Below are positions 14,934-22,607 of a DNA stretch of 48,364 bases, in pieces. The DNA is from Desulfobacterales bacterium. Its GTDB lineage: Bacteria > Desulfobacterota > Desulfobacteria > Desulfobacterales > Desulfobacteraceae. Within the stretch, counting starts at the first letter, position 1. Each line of letters begins with the position of its first letter. The translations under genes were made by a program, and so were the position numbers. The stretch is from assembly GCA_022361395.1 (NCBI GenBank), contig JAKSAX010000438.1, positions 1 to 48,364 on the forward strand, written 5' to 3'. The notes below the pieces were generated by a model. That model was not told the origin of the DNA and did no database searches. It saw nothing but the letters and a program-made list of their open reading frames with translations.

Positions 14934-15460
14934 ATGAGTTTATCCGATTCGGCCTGGCAGATTTTAATATCAGGACAAATCTATATTGGATTTTTGATTT
15001 GGTCAAGGAAATTACCAGGTGCCGGCAGGAATCGGTACGGCAAGATTATCGGGGCCGGAGTCCTCATATTGCTGTTATTTTTCGCGCTGCCGCTGCAGGC
15101 TGCGACACCTGTCCTGCTGGAAAAAGACAGGGGGTATATCCCATGGGACGGCATTTGGATATCCTGGAAGACAGGGACGGGGAAAAAACAATAGATGAGG
15201 TCAGGTCGGATGCATTTGCAGGGGAATGGATCCCCAATACAAAGGAGAATCCGAATTATTCAGGGACAATAGCCCGCTGGTCATTGAGGTGACGGATGAA
15301 TTCATAACCCTTTCGCAGATCCCGATTCACGAAGAAAATCCCATGATGAGACAAATGGATAAGATGATGAAGCTGTGCGAGGGGTAATCACTCCGATTAT
15401 CCCGAAATCCTGGATAAAATAAAAAAAGACGTGTATGACGCAAAGACCAGATCAGGCTGA
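14934..15460 (+). pseudogene. Remnant of a membrane sensor gene (7TMR-DISM-like N-terminus, frameshifted and deleted)
   Basis: One frame gives a signal-like hydrophobic segment (ILLLFFALPLQA) followed by ATPVLLEKDRGYIP. The sequence then continues in another frame as GRHLDILEDRDGEKT and FAGEWIPNTKENPNY, which resembles the extracellular DISMED2 sensor domain of membrane kinases. A further frame change near 15260 leads to DNSPLVIEVTDEF and MMRQMDKMMKLCE, and one more near 15385 to HSDYPEILDKIKKDVYD, ending at TGA 15458-15460. At least three frame breaks, and far less length than a real sensor, indicate a decayed and internally deleted gene. It probably once belonged with the kinase-like gene downstream or the adjacent response regulator. 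Confidence 0.6.
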
Positions 15461-15468
15461 GGAAGATT

Positions 15469-15537
15469 TGTAAGATTCATGTAAGATTGATGTAGGGAAA
15501 TCTAGGTTGAAGTGAAAAGCGCTGCAATGGTAGGGAT
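15469..15537 (+). promoter_or_regulatory. Direct-repeat element upstream of the kinase-like gene (copy 2)
   Basis: Tandem units TGTAAGATTCA (15469-15479), TGTAAGATTGA (15480-15490) and TGTAGGGAAAT (15491-15501) repeat with an 11-base period, followed by CTAGGTTGAA (15502-15511). The last part, to 15537, is the second copy of the element at 13084-13130. The 11-base head-to-tail layout is that of PhoB/OmpR-type boxes. Confidence 0.6.
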
Positions 15538-15593
15538 ATTAGTGATATTTTAATTCGCCGGGCAAAGACAATCCATTTTCTTTCACGGGGTTA

Positions 15594-16490
15594 ATGATCG
15601 CTTTGATTACCAAACTATCCATAATCCGCCAGCCATTTCTGGTTTCCATTTCCGAAGCAGCCAAAAATATTATAAGACAATTGCGGCACCGGCCGGTATT
15701 GCCCGCCGGACACACCGGCCATGGAAACAATGAGATCAAGGAGTTGTCAATTGCCTTGAATCTCATGGCCCGGCGTCTTGGAAAATATAAAACCCCGGAA
15801 CAAGACTTTGCCGAGGATCTTTCCAGGCACAGCCGGCACTTGAAGCAGATGAACGAGTACCTGGTTTATTTTGAAGAATCGGAAAGAAAATCAATTGCAT
15901 CGGAACTCAACGGAACAATTGCCCAGAGCCTCGGACTGGGCCTGTCAAAAATCAGGAGCCTGATTAACCGGGGAAACGGCCTGCACCAGAATGACCTGAT
16001 GGAGTTACATGTATTCCTCGAACATGCGGTCAGGGATATAAGAACCGTTATGTACGAACTTGCCCCGCCGGTATTAGATGACTTTAACGTTGATATCGAC
16101 CCGGCAATGAAATCTCTGATCGAAGAGATCAACGAAACAAACCGCACTGATTTCCGTTTCATAAATTCTATGGATAAGGCCGTTGTTCTGGACACGGCCC
16201 TGAAACTCACTCTGTACAGGGCAACAAAGACAATACTCTCCGGCATCCTTGCGCAATCGGACTCCCCCCAGGCAAAGGTGGAAATATCAAAACAGGAGAC
16301 CCGGTTGCTTATCCGCATCCACGCTTACGGACCGGGTCTGAATGCCGGGGAAATAATGAAACTGCCGGCAAACAAGTCAGGCGCCCATCTCCTGCCCGAA
16401 AGAATGGAACAGTTGGGAGGGAGTATGACGTTACGGAAAACACCCAGGGATTGCATTATCATCCACCTGACAGCCCCTGTTTCTGAGTAA
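15594..16490 (+). CDS. Degenerate NarX-type histidine-kinase-like protein
   Basis: A 298-residue protein. Residues 15-65 resemble a HAMP linker (SISEAAKNI, then NNEIKELSIALNLMARRL). Residues 90-175 follow the HisKA_3 dimerisation pattern (SERKSIASELNGTIAQSLGL, then YELAPPVLDDF), and a GHKL-like region runs to about residue 290. The phospho-accepting His of the usual ELHD motif is Asn106, and the ATP-lid DxGxG motif reads AYGPGL, so catalysis is unlikely. No sensor or membrane domain remains before the HAMP-like start. It may be a truncated pseudokinase that still binds a regulator, or an early pseudogene with an intact frame. ATG at 15594 follows a CGGGG site. Confidence 0.7.
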   Translation: MIALITKLSIIRQPFLVSISEAAKNIIRQLRHRPVLPAGHTGHGNNEIKELSIALNLMARRLGKYKTPEQDFAEDLSRHSRHLKQMNEYLVYFEESERKSIASELNGTIAQSLGLGLSKIRSLINRGNGLHQNDLMELHVFLEHAVRDIRTVMYELAPPVLDDFNVDIDPAMKSLIEEINETNRTDFRFINSMDKAVVLDTALKLTLYRATKTILSGILAQSDSPQAKVEISKQETRLLIRIHAYGPGLNAGEIMKLPANKSGAHLLPERMEQLGGSMTLRKTPRDCIIIHLTAPVSE

Positions 16491-16570
16491 ATCCCAACAA
16501 TCCGCCCTGAACCTCAGCCGCCCGGTACCATCTCTTGCCGGACCGGTGAGTTGCGGAAAATAATTCCCCC

Positions 16571-16599
16571 TTGACAAATACCGACCGGTCGGTCATTAT
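16571..16599 (+). promoter_or_regulatory. Promoter and TetR operator of the ABC/outer-membrane operon
   Basis: TTGACA (16571-16576) and CATTAT (16594-16599) are separated by exactly 17 bases. The spacer contains the perfect 14-base palindrome ACCGACCGGTCGGT (16580-16593), a typical TetR-family operator shape. Binding would block RNA polymerase, so the downstream TetR gene most likely represses its own operon. Confidence 0.85.
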
Positions 16600-16657
16600 T
16601 TATTTTGATATACTAATACAACAGAAATGGGTAATTAAATTGACCCAAAGGTCAAAA

Positions 16658-17278
16658 ATGAGAAAAAGAGAAGCAAATAAAGAGAAAAAACAGACTGCGA
16701 TTCTGGCGGCTGCCCTGGGAGTGTTCGGGGGCAAGGGCTATGCTGCGGCAAAAATCATTGATATTGCCCGGGCCGCTGAAGTGGGAAAAGGAACCATTTA
16801 TGAATATTACCGCAGCAAGGAGGATCTGTTCTTTGCCGTGTTTGAATGGTACGCGGCACAGCTTGCAAAAGACAGTACAGTGGATGCGGCCTGCCTTGGC
16901 GGAGATCCCGCCCAAAGGATGAAGAATCTTCTCTCCTCTGTTTTTACCGCCTTTCATAAACAGATCGATACCTTTTCCGTCTTTCTTGAGTTCTGGGCCG
17001 CTGCAGGGAATCCGGATATGCGGGACCGGTACCGGTCTGCACTATTATCCATGTACGACACCTTCCGGATCCTTATTGTTGACCTTCTGGAAGAGGGAAA
17101 AAGATCAGGGGTGTTTCGCAGGGATGTGGACAGCGTTTCAACCGCAGCAGGCCTTGTCGGGGCGCTGGACGGGATGATGCTCCAGGCCTGGATGGACCGT
17201 GATTTTGATGCGCTTTCGGCTTCGGATCATTTTTTCGATACCATAATCACCGGATTACGCAGGAAACCCACAGACTAA
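16658..17278 (+). CDS. TetR/AcrR-family transcriptional regulator
   Basis: A 206-residue repressor. Residues 10-60 form the TetR helix-turn-helix: ILAAALGVFGGKGYAAAKI, then IARAAEVGKGTIYEYYRSKEDLF. The remainder is the helical ligand-binding and dimerisation domain. ATG at 16658 is chosen because the family starts about 10 residues before the first helix and AAAGG precedes it; the longer in-frame extension begins within the -35 hexamer. It is the first gene of the operon and sits just downstream of the palindromic operator. The unknown ligand is presumably a substrate or lipid handled by the transporter genes that follow. Confidence 0.92.
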   Translation: MRKREANKEKKQTAILAAALGVFGGKGYAAAKIIDIARAAEVGKGTIYEYYRSKEDLFFAVFEWYAAQLAKDSTVDAACLGGDPAQRMKNLLSSVFTAFHKQIDTFSVFLEFWAAAGNPDMRDRYRSALLSMYDTFRILIVDLLEEGKRSGVFRRDVDSVSTAAGLVGALDGMMLQAWMDRDFDALSASDHFFDTIITGLRRKPTD

Positions 17279-17295
17279 ACAGGACAAGGACAAAA

Positions 17296-18057
17296 ATGAA
17301 GAGAATAATCTGGTTCATGTTTTTTATAATGAGTGTTACCCCGGCCCTGGCTGTTGCAGGGGAGCCTGATGCCTATGAAATTATCGGCAGGGCCTGGGAT
17401 TATATGCGGGGAAAGACTTCGGTGTCGGTTGTGCATATGACGGTTCACCGATCGGACTGGGAAAGGAAATCCACCATCAAGGCCTGGACCAAGGGGCGTG
17501 AAGACTCCATTTTCAAAATCATAGCCCCGAAAAAAGACAAGGGCAACGGCACCCTCAAACTGGACAGGGATATGTGGACGTATAACCCGAAGATCAACAG
17601 GGTGGTTAAAATCCCGCCCTCCATGATGTCCCAGTCCTGGATGGGATCTGATTTCTCAAACAACGATCTCTCCAAGGCAGACACCATCCTGGTTGACTAT
17701 ACCCATGAAATTATCGGCAGGGAAACCGGCAACGGGTTTATCATTTACGAGATTAAATCCCTGCCCAAACCAGATGCCCCGGTAATCTGGGGTATGCAGA
17801 CGCTTAAAATCAGGGAGGACGGGGTGCTGGTGGAGCAGGCCTTTTACGATGAGGACCTGGAGGCGGTGAAAATCATGACCACCGCAGATGTCCGGGATAT
17901 GGGCGGCAGGCCCTTTCCCCTGAAGTGGACCATGCGCGCCATGGATGCCGAATCCGAGCAGGACTATACCCTCCTGGAATACGAGAGCCTGAGTTTTGAC
18001 ATCCGTCTGCGTGATAACCTGTTTACACTTAACGCCCTGAGAACCCCCTTGAGGTGA
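17296..18057 (+). CDS. LolA-like outer-membrane lipoprotein-sorting protein (periplasmic)
   Basis: A 253-residue protein with a clear signal peptide (MKRIIWFMFFIMSVTPALAVAGE) and a mature domain of the outer-membrane lipoprotein-sorting type. Typical segments are KGREDSIFKIIAPKKDKGNGTLKL, MWTYNPKINRVVKIPPSMMSQSWMGSDFSNND and MTTADVRDMGGRPFPLKW. Members of this family accompany RND/MMPL or MacB-like permeases and probably shuttle a lipid or lipoprotein through the periplasm. It follows the TetR gene by 17 bases and the first permease by 3 bases, so it is part of the same unit. It is not the housekeeping LolA, judging by its length and context. Confidence 0.85.
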   Translation: MKRIIWFMFFIMSVTPALAVAGEPDAYEIIGRAWDYMRGKTSVSVVHMTVHRSDWERKSTIKAWTKGREDSIFKIIAPKKDKGNGTLKLDRDMWTYNPKINRVVKIPPSMMSQSWMGSDFSNNDLSKADTILVDYTHEIIGRETGNGFIIYEIKSLPKPDAPVIWGMQTLKIREDGVLVEQAFYDEDLEAVKIMTTADVRDMGGRPFPLKWTMRAMDAESEQDYTLLEYESLSFDIRLRDNLFTLNALRTPLR

Positions 18058-18060
18058 CCC

Positions 18061-19287
18061 ATGGAAACCCTGATGGCCTGGCGCAATATCTGGCGGAATC
18101 CCAGACGGACGGTACTGACAATTTTTGCCATTGCCTTTGCCTGCCTCCTCCTGATATTCATGCTGTCGCTTCAGACCGGGATGTACGAGGTAATGATTGA
18201 TGCGGCGGTAAAAACCCGGACCGGCCATCTCCAGGTGATGGCGGACGGATACAACGATGATCACAAGATACGTAAAACCGTTGCAGATCCCTCTGGGGTG
18301 GCAGACCTTCTGGACCGCACGGCTCATGTGACCGGATACACCTTCCGGACCAACGGATTTGCCCTGCTCTCTTCCGAACAGCGGACCTACGGGGGACTGA
18401 TCACAGGCATTGATCCGGCCAGGGAAGTATCAACCATTGCCGACACCATCCGCCAAGGGTCTTTTCTGGCACCTGAAGATACGAACGCCGCCATTGTCGG
18501 CACCCTGCTGGCAAAGAACCTGAAAGTCGATGTGGGGGACGAACTGGTGATCCTGGGCTCGGCCATGGACGGCTCCATTGCCGCCAGCGTGCTGAAGGTG
18601 AAGGGAACCTTCTCCTCAGGCATGGATGACTATGACAGGTCCGCCATCCAGATTCCCCTGGCCTATTTTCAGGAGACCTTTGCCATGGGGAATGCAGTCC
18701 ATGAGGTGGTGATCATGTGTGACTCCCTCTGGACCGTGGGAGAGGTAAAAAACAAGATCATAACAGGCCTGCCGTCCAACAACGGTAAAAACAACCTTGT
18801 GAGCCTGTCCTGGGACGAACTGACACCGGGCCTGATCCAGTCCATTCAAATGGACCTGGGCGGCGGGCTCATCTTCTACGGTATTTTACTGGTCATGGTG
18901 GCCTTCAGTATCATGAACACCTTTCTCATGGCCGTGTTTGAACGGACCCGTGAATTCGGCACCCTCATGGCCATCGGTGCAAACCCCGGACGCCTGACAA
19001 AAATGCTTTTATACGAATCCGGATTCCTTACACTGTGCGGTATCATGCTTGGTATCGGCGCAGGCTGCCTGATCACCCTCTGGGCCCAGAACACGGGCAT
19101 CCCCATGGGAGATGCCGAAGGTATGCTGCGCCAATACGGAATCCCCAGTCTTATCCGGCCGAAACTGAGCCTGGCAACAGCGGTTGCCGGTCCCGTTGCC
19201 GTGTTTGCCATCACCATGCTTACAGCGGTCTATCCGGCGGTCAAGGTTCACAGGCTTAAACCGGTTGAGGCCATGCAGGCCGTTTAA
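18061..19287 (+). CDS. ABC transporter permease, LolC/LolE/FtsX type (first copy)
   Basis: A 408-residue permease with one N-terminal membrane helix (TVLTIFAIAFACLLLIFML), a periplasmic MacB-like core of about 220 residues, and three C-terminal helices from about residue 265. The SIMNTFLMAVFERTREFGTLMAIGA segment is the conserved coupling region of FtsX-type permeases. Such transporters do not move substrate through the membrane; they extract lipids or lipoproteins or drive periplasmic machinery. It starts with MAWRNIWRNPRRT, the same opening pattern as the next gene, so the two permeases are paralogs and probably form a heterodimer. Confidence 0.9.
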   Translation: METLMAWRNIWRNPRRTVLTIFAIAFACLLLIFMLSLQTGMYEVMIDAAVKTRTGHLQVMADGYNDDHKIRKTVADPSGVADLLDRTAHVTGYTFRTNGFALLSSEQRTYGGLITGIDPAREVSTIADTIRQGSFLAPEDTNAAIVGTLLAKNLKVDVGDELVILGSAMDGSIAASVLKVKGTFSSGMDDYDRSAIQIPLAYFQETFAMGNAVHEVVIMCDSLWTVGEVKNKIITGLPSNNGKNNLVSLSWDELTPGLIQSIQMDLGGGLIFYGILLVMVAFSIMNTFLMAVFERTREFGTLMAIGANPGRLTKMLLYESGFLTLCGIMLGIGAGCLITLWAQNTGIPMGDAEGMLRQYGIPSLIRPKLSLATAVAGPVAVFAITMLTAVYPAVKVHRLKPVEAMQAV

Positions 19288-19296
19288 GGAGGCGTC

Positions 19297-20535
19297 ATGC
19301 ATTTTCAAGTGTCCTGGAGAAATACTTGGCGGAATCCCAAACGGACCGGCATTATCCTGACGGCCATTATCATCGGGGCCTGGACCATGCTCATCTTCGG
19401 CGGCCTTGCCAGGGGAATGATGGCATCCACCCTGTCCAATGCCCTGAATACCCTGACCGGGCATATCCAGGTCCAGACCCGGGCCTACCGGGATGATCCT
19501 GCCATAGAGAACCGGATTGAGAATCCCGGCGTCCTGGAAGCGGTATTGGAGAGTACCCTTCCTCCGGGGGCAAAGTGGGGGTTCAGGATCCGGGTGAGCG
19601 GCGTGGCATCAAACGCCCGGAACTCGGAAGGCGTCACCATCGTGGGCATTGATCCGGACAGGGAGCCGGATCTCTCCTTTTACGGGGACCTTGTCTCCCA
19701 GGGGCGTCTGCTGAATAACAGAGACGATCACGGTATCTTTGTGGGTCAGGCCTTGATGGATGATTTCGAAACAAAACTTGGCCGGAAACTGGTGCTCATG
19801 ACCCAGGGAGCTGATCTTGAAACCGCATCCAGGGCCTTTAAAATCCGGGGTACTTTCCGGGCAGAGATGGAAGGGACTGAAAAACAATACGTATTTATCA
19901 CCCTGAAAGCGGCCAGAAAGCTGCTGGGCATTAAGAACGCCGTCACCGGCGCCTGTATCAGGCTGCCGGAGGAGGCAGGTCAAACCGGCGCCACCCTCAC
20001 CGGCCTGGACCGGACTGTCCGGGACCTGTCCCGGAAACTGCCGGAGGGCCTGACCGCCCTGCCCTGGGGGCAGTTGCTGCCGCTGCTCAAGGGATATCTT
20101 GGCATGTTTGACTCATTCATGATGCTCTGGTACCTGGTGGTGTTCACAGCCATGGCATTCGGACTGGTCAACACCATGCTCATGGCTGTCCTGGAAAGGA
20201 CCCGTGAATTCGGCCTGCTCAAAGCCCTTGGCATGAAGCCCCTGTGGATCATCCGCTCAGTGCTTCTGGAGTGCCTTATCCTGCTGGCCATAGGGCTTTT
20301 TGCCGGCAACCTGCTGGGGTTTGCCACAGTGCAAGCCTTTGCCGGCGGCATAGATCTCTCCTTCATGGCCCAGGGGTCGGAATTTTTCGGTATGGGTCAT
20401 ATTATCGTCCCCTTTCTCACGTTAAAAGATGTGGCAGCCATTAACGCCGTTATCATGGTGCTCGGTCTTCTGGTCTGTCTTTACCCGGCAGTCAAGGCAG
20501 GCCGGATCACACCGGTGGAAGCCATGGCCCGCTGA
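19297..20535 (+). CDS. ABC transporter permease, LolC/LolE/FtsX type (second copy)
   Basis: A 412-residue paralog of the preceding permease with the same topology: a helix near residue 20, a periplasmic domain, then helices from about residue 270. The GLVNTMLMAVLERTREFGLLKALGM segment aligns with the first copy, and the end ITPVEAMAR matches LKPVEAMQAV there. It starts 9 bases after the first permease, and the ATPase gene follows 30 bases downstream. It is probably the second half of a LolCDE-like complex. Confidence 0.9.
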   Translation: MHFQVSWRNTWRNPKRTGIILTAIIIGAWTMLIFGGLARGMMASTLSNALNTLTGHIQVQTRAYRDDPAIENRIENPGVLEAVLESTLPPGAKWGFRIRVSGVASNARNSEGVTIVGIDPDREPDLSFYGDLVSQGRLLNNRDDHGIFVGQALMDDFETKLGRKLVLMTQGADLETASRAFKIRGTFRAEMEGTEKQYVFITLKAARKLLGIKNAVTGACIRLPEEAGQTGATLTGLDRTVRDLSRKLPEGLTALPWGQLLPLLKGYLGMFDSFMMLWYLVVFTAMAFGLVNTMLMAVLERTREFGLLKALGMKPLWIIRSVLLECLILLAIGLFAGNLLGFATVQAFAGGIDLSFMAQGSEFFGMGHIIVPFLTLKDVAAINAVIMVLGLLVCLYPAVKAGRITPVEAMAR

Positions 20536-20565
20536 GGCCGCAGTTTTCTAAAGGAAAAACAAGCT

Positions 20566-21249
20566 ATGAATATTGTTGATGTCATTGATGTGACCAAGAC
20601 CTACAGGCAGGGAAAACTTGATGTCCACGCCCTGGCCGGTGTGTCCGTTGCCGTTGAAAGGGGAGAATTTGCCGCCCTGGCCGGGCCCTCCGGTTCCGGC
20701 AAAACCACCCTGCTTAACCTGATCGGCGGCCTGGACAAGCCCACCCGGGGAAAAATCATCCTGGACAATGAAGAGATCACCGGGCTCAGTCAGTCAAAAC
20801 TTGCCACCATGCGCCTGAATAAAATCGGTTTTGTATTCCAGGCCTATAATATCATCCCGGTATTGTCGGCCAGGGAAAATGTGGAATATGTCATGCTCAT
20901 GCAGGGGGTGCCGGCAAGGGAGAGAACGGAACGTGCCAGAACCATTCTGGATGAGGTGGGCCTTGTCAACATGCATGACCGGCGTCCGGCAGAACTCTCC
21001 GGCGGGCAGCAGCAGCGTGTGGCGGTTGCACGTGCCATTGTGTCCCGCCCCTCCATCGTCCTTGCAGACGAACCCACTGCCAACCTGGACTCCAGGACCG
21101 GCCGGGGCCTGCTTGAAATGATGGTCCGAATGAATGAAAAACGGGGGGTGACCTTTATCTTTTCCACCCATGATCTTATGGTCATGGAGTATGCACGGCG
21201 GATTGTCCGTCTTAAAGACGGGCTGGTGACGGATGAAGATACAAAATAA
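20566..21249 (+). CDS. ABC transporter ATP-binding protein, LolD/MacB type
   Basis: A 227-residue ATPase with all nucleotide-binding motifs: Walker A GPSGSGKTT, Q-loop VFQAYNIIPVLSARENV, signature LSGGQQQR, Walker B IVLADEPTANLD, and the H-loop STHD. The NxIGGLDKPTxG spacing and size are those of LolD and MacB-type ATPases that power FtsX-like permeases. The C-terminus overlaps the start of the outer-membrane protein gene by 17 bases, which points to coupled expression. Confidence 0.93.
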   Translation: MNIVDVIDVTKTYRQGKLDVHALAGVSVAVERGEFAALAGPSGSGKTTLLNLIGGLDKPTRGKIILDNEEITGLSQSKLATMRLNKIGFVFQAYNIIPVLSARENVEYVMLMQGVPARERTERARTILDEVGLVNMHDRRPAELSGGQQQRVAVARAIVSRPSIVLADEPTANLDSRTGRGLLEMMVRMNEKRGVTFIFSTHDLMVMEYARRIVRLKDGLVTDEDTK

Positions 21250-22555
21250 AAGACCGGTACGCCGTGCGCTTCTTATACTCCTGATCTGGGGGGTGACATG
21301 GTGCAATACCGCTCTTCCCGCCGGGAACACCGCACCTGCCGGCCCGGAGACGGAATGGGACGGTCATATCAAAGTCTATACCAGGGTGGTGTTTCCCAGG
21401 TCGGGCACTGCGCACGAGGCTGCCGGGCTTTCTCCCAATACCGACGGATTCGGGGAGTTCCGGCTGAATAATAAAACATTTTTCAATGACACAGCCTATA
21501 CCGAGGTTCACTATGAAGCCCTGGCCGGAGGCGGCGGCACACGGAAAGACGGGGAAGAAATCAAGACAATCTATCCGGACCTGTTCCCGGACGGCCTTTT
21601 CGGACCACCAAATGATGACCGGCGGCTTTTTGACCTGACCCGTGTGATTCATGAAGATAAAGAGACCATGTCCTATCACCGCCTGGACAGGGCCATGGTT
21701 GCCTTTACCCCTTCATGGGGTGAAATACGGCTTGGAAGGCAGGCCGTGACCTGGGGCAACGGGTTTACCTTCAACCCGATGGACCTGTTCAACCCCTTTG
21801 CCCCCACGGACCTGGAGCGGGATTATAAAATGGGGGATGACCTGGCCCTTATCCGGTTCCCGGTCAAGACCGCGGATGTGGAAATCATCTACGTGGCCCG
21901 CCGTGATCCGGATACAGGGGATATGGGCATGGATGAGAACTCCCTGGGTACAAAGCTCCACTTTTTTGCAGGGGAAACTGAAATGGATCTCATGGTAACC
22001 CGGCACTACGAAGATATGATTGCCGGCATGGGGGCTGCAGGGTATCTGGGCGGGACAGCCTGGCGGCTGGATCTCACAGGTACGTTTTTAAAAGAGGAGA
22101 GCCGAGGACGGCGGGCTTATGCCTCTGCCGTCGCCAATATGGACTACTCCTGGGTCTGGATAGGCAAAAACTGGTACGGGTATATTGAGTTCTACTACAA
22201 CGGCCTTTCTGATGCGGATTATTCAGATCATTTTTCAGACCTTGCCGTTTCCCGGCGTATCGCCAGGGGAGAACTCTTCGCCCTCGGCAGGTTCTATGCC
22301 AGTGCAAACCTTAACCTGGAGGTCCATCCCCTGGTCAACGCCTATGCCACCCCCATCCTCAACTTAAACGACGGGTCCGGCCTTTTTCTGCCGCGGGTGG
22401 TTTACGATTACGCGGACAATATCCGATTAACGGTAACAGGCGCCCTGCACTGGGGAGGCAGCAATACCGAATACGGGGGGTATGATATCCCCGGTGCCTC
22501 GTTTGATTACAAACCCTCCGACAGTATCTCGGCCTGGGCTACCTGGTATTTCTGA
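21233..22555 (+). CDS. Outer-membrane beta-barrel protein of the TetR-controlled transport operon
   Basis: A 440-residue protein with a basic N-terminus and hydrophobic signal segment (ALLILLIWGVTWCNTALPAG). Many alternating aromatic strands follow (for example WVWIGKNWYGYIEFYY), and the C-terminal residue is Phe in WATWYF, the standard signature for BAM-mediated outer-membrane insertion. GEIRLGRQAVTWGNGFTFNP suggests a porin-like barrel. It overlaps the ATPase gene and is last in the operon, so inner-membrane ATPase, permeases, periplasmic carrier and barrel are made together. No substrate can be read from the sequence. The hairpin at 22561-22590 follows. Confidence 0.85.
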   Translation: MKIQNKRPVRRALLILLIWGVTWCNTALPAGNTAPAGPETEWDGHIKVYTRVVFPRSGTAHEAAGLSPNTDGFGEFRLNNKTFFNDTAYTEVHYEALAGGGGTRKDGEEIKTIYPDLFPDGLFGPPNDDRRLFDLTRVIHEDKETMSYHRLDRAMVAFTPSWGEIRLGRQAVTWGNGFTFNPMDLFNPFAPTDLERDYKMGDDLALIRFPVKTADVEIIYVARRDPDTGDMGMDENSLGTKLHFFAGETEMDLMVTRHYEDMIAGMGAAGYLGGTAWRLDLTGTFLKEESRGRRAYASAVANMDYSWVWIGKNWYGYIEFYYNGLSDADYSDHFSDLAVSRRIARGELFALGRFYASANLNLEVHPLVNAYATPILNLNDGSGLFLPRVVYDYADNIRLTVTGALHWGGSNTEYGGYDIPGASFDYKPSDSISAWATWYF

Positions 22556-22560
22556 TATGA

Positions 22561-22590
22561 ACGGGCCCCGGGAAAATTCCGGGGGCCCGT
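22561..22590 (+). terminator. Hairpin after the transport operon
   Basis: ACGGGCCCCGG (22561-22571) pairs with the CCGGGGGCCCGT arm (22579-22590), with one bulged G. It is very GC-rich but no T run follows, so it may be a weak terminator or a 3' stabiliser. It separates the operon from the convergent glutamate-synthase-like gene. Confidence 0.6.
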
Positions 22591-22607
22591 GTTGAATTAC
22601 AGGTACG

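Noticed and set aside
16571-16657. 29-residue N-terminal extension of TetR
   Set aside because: It would begin in the -35 hexamer and run through the operator, so it is untranslated leader.
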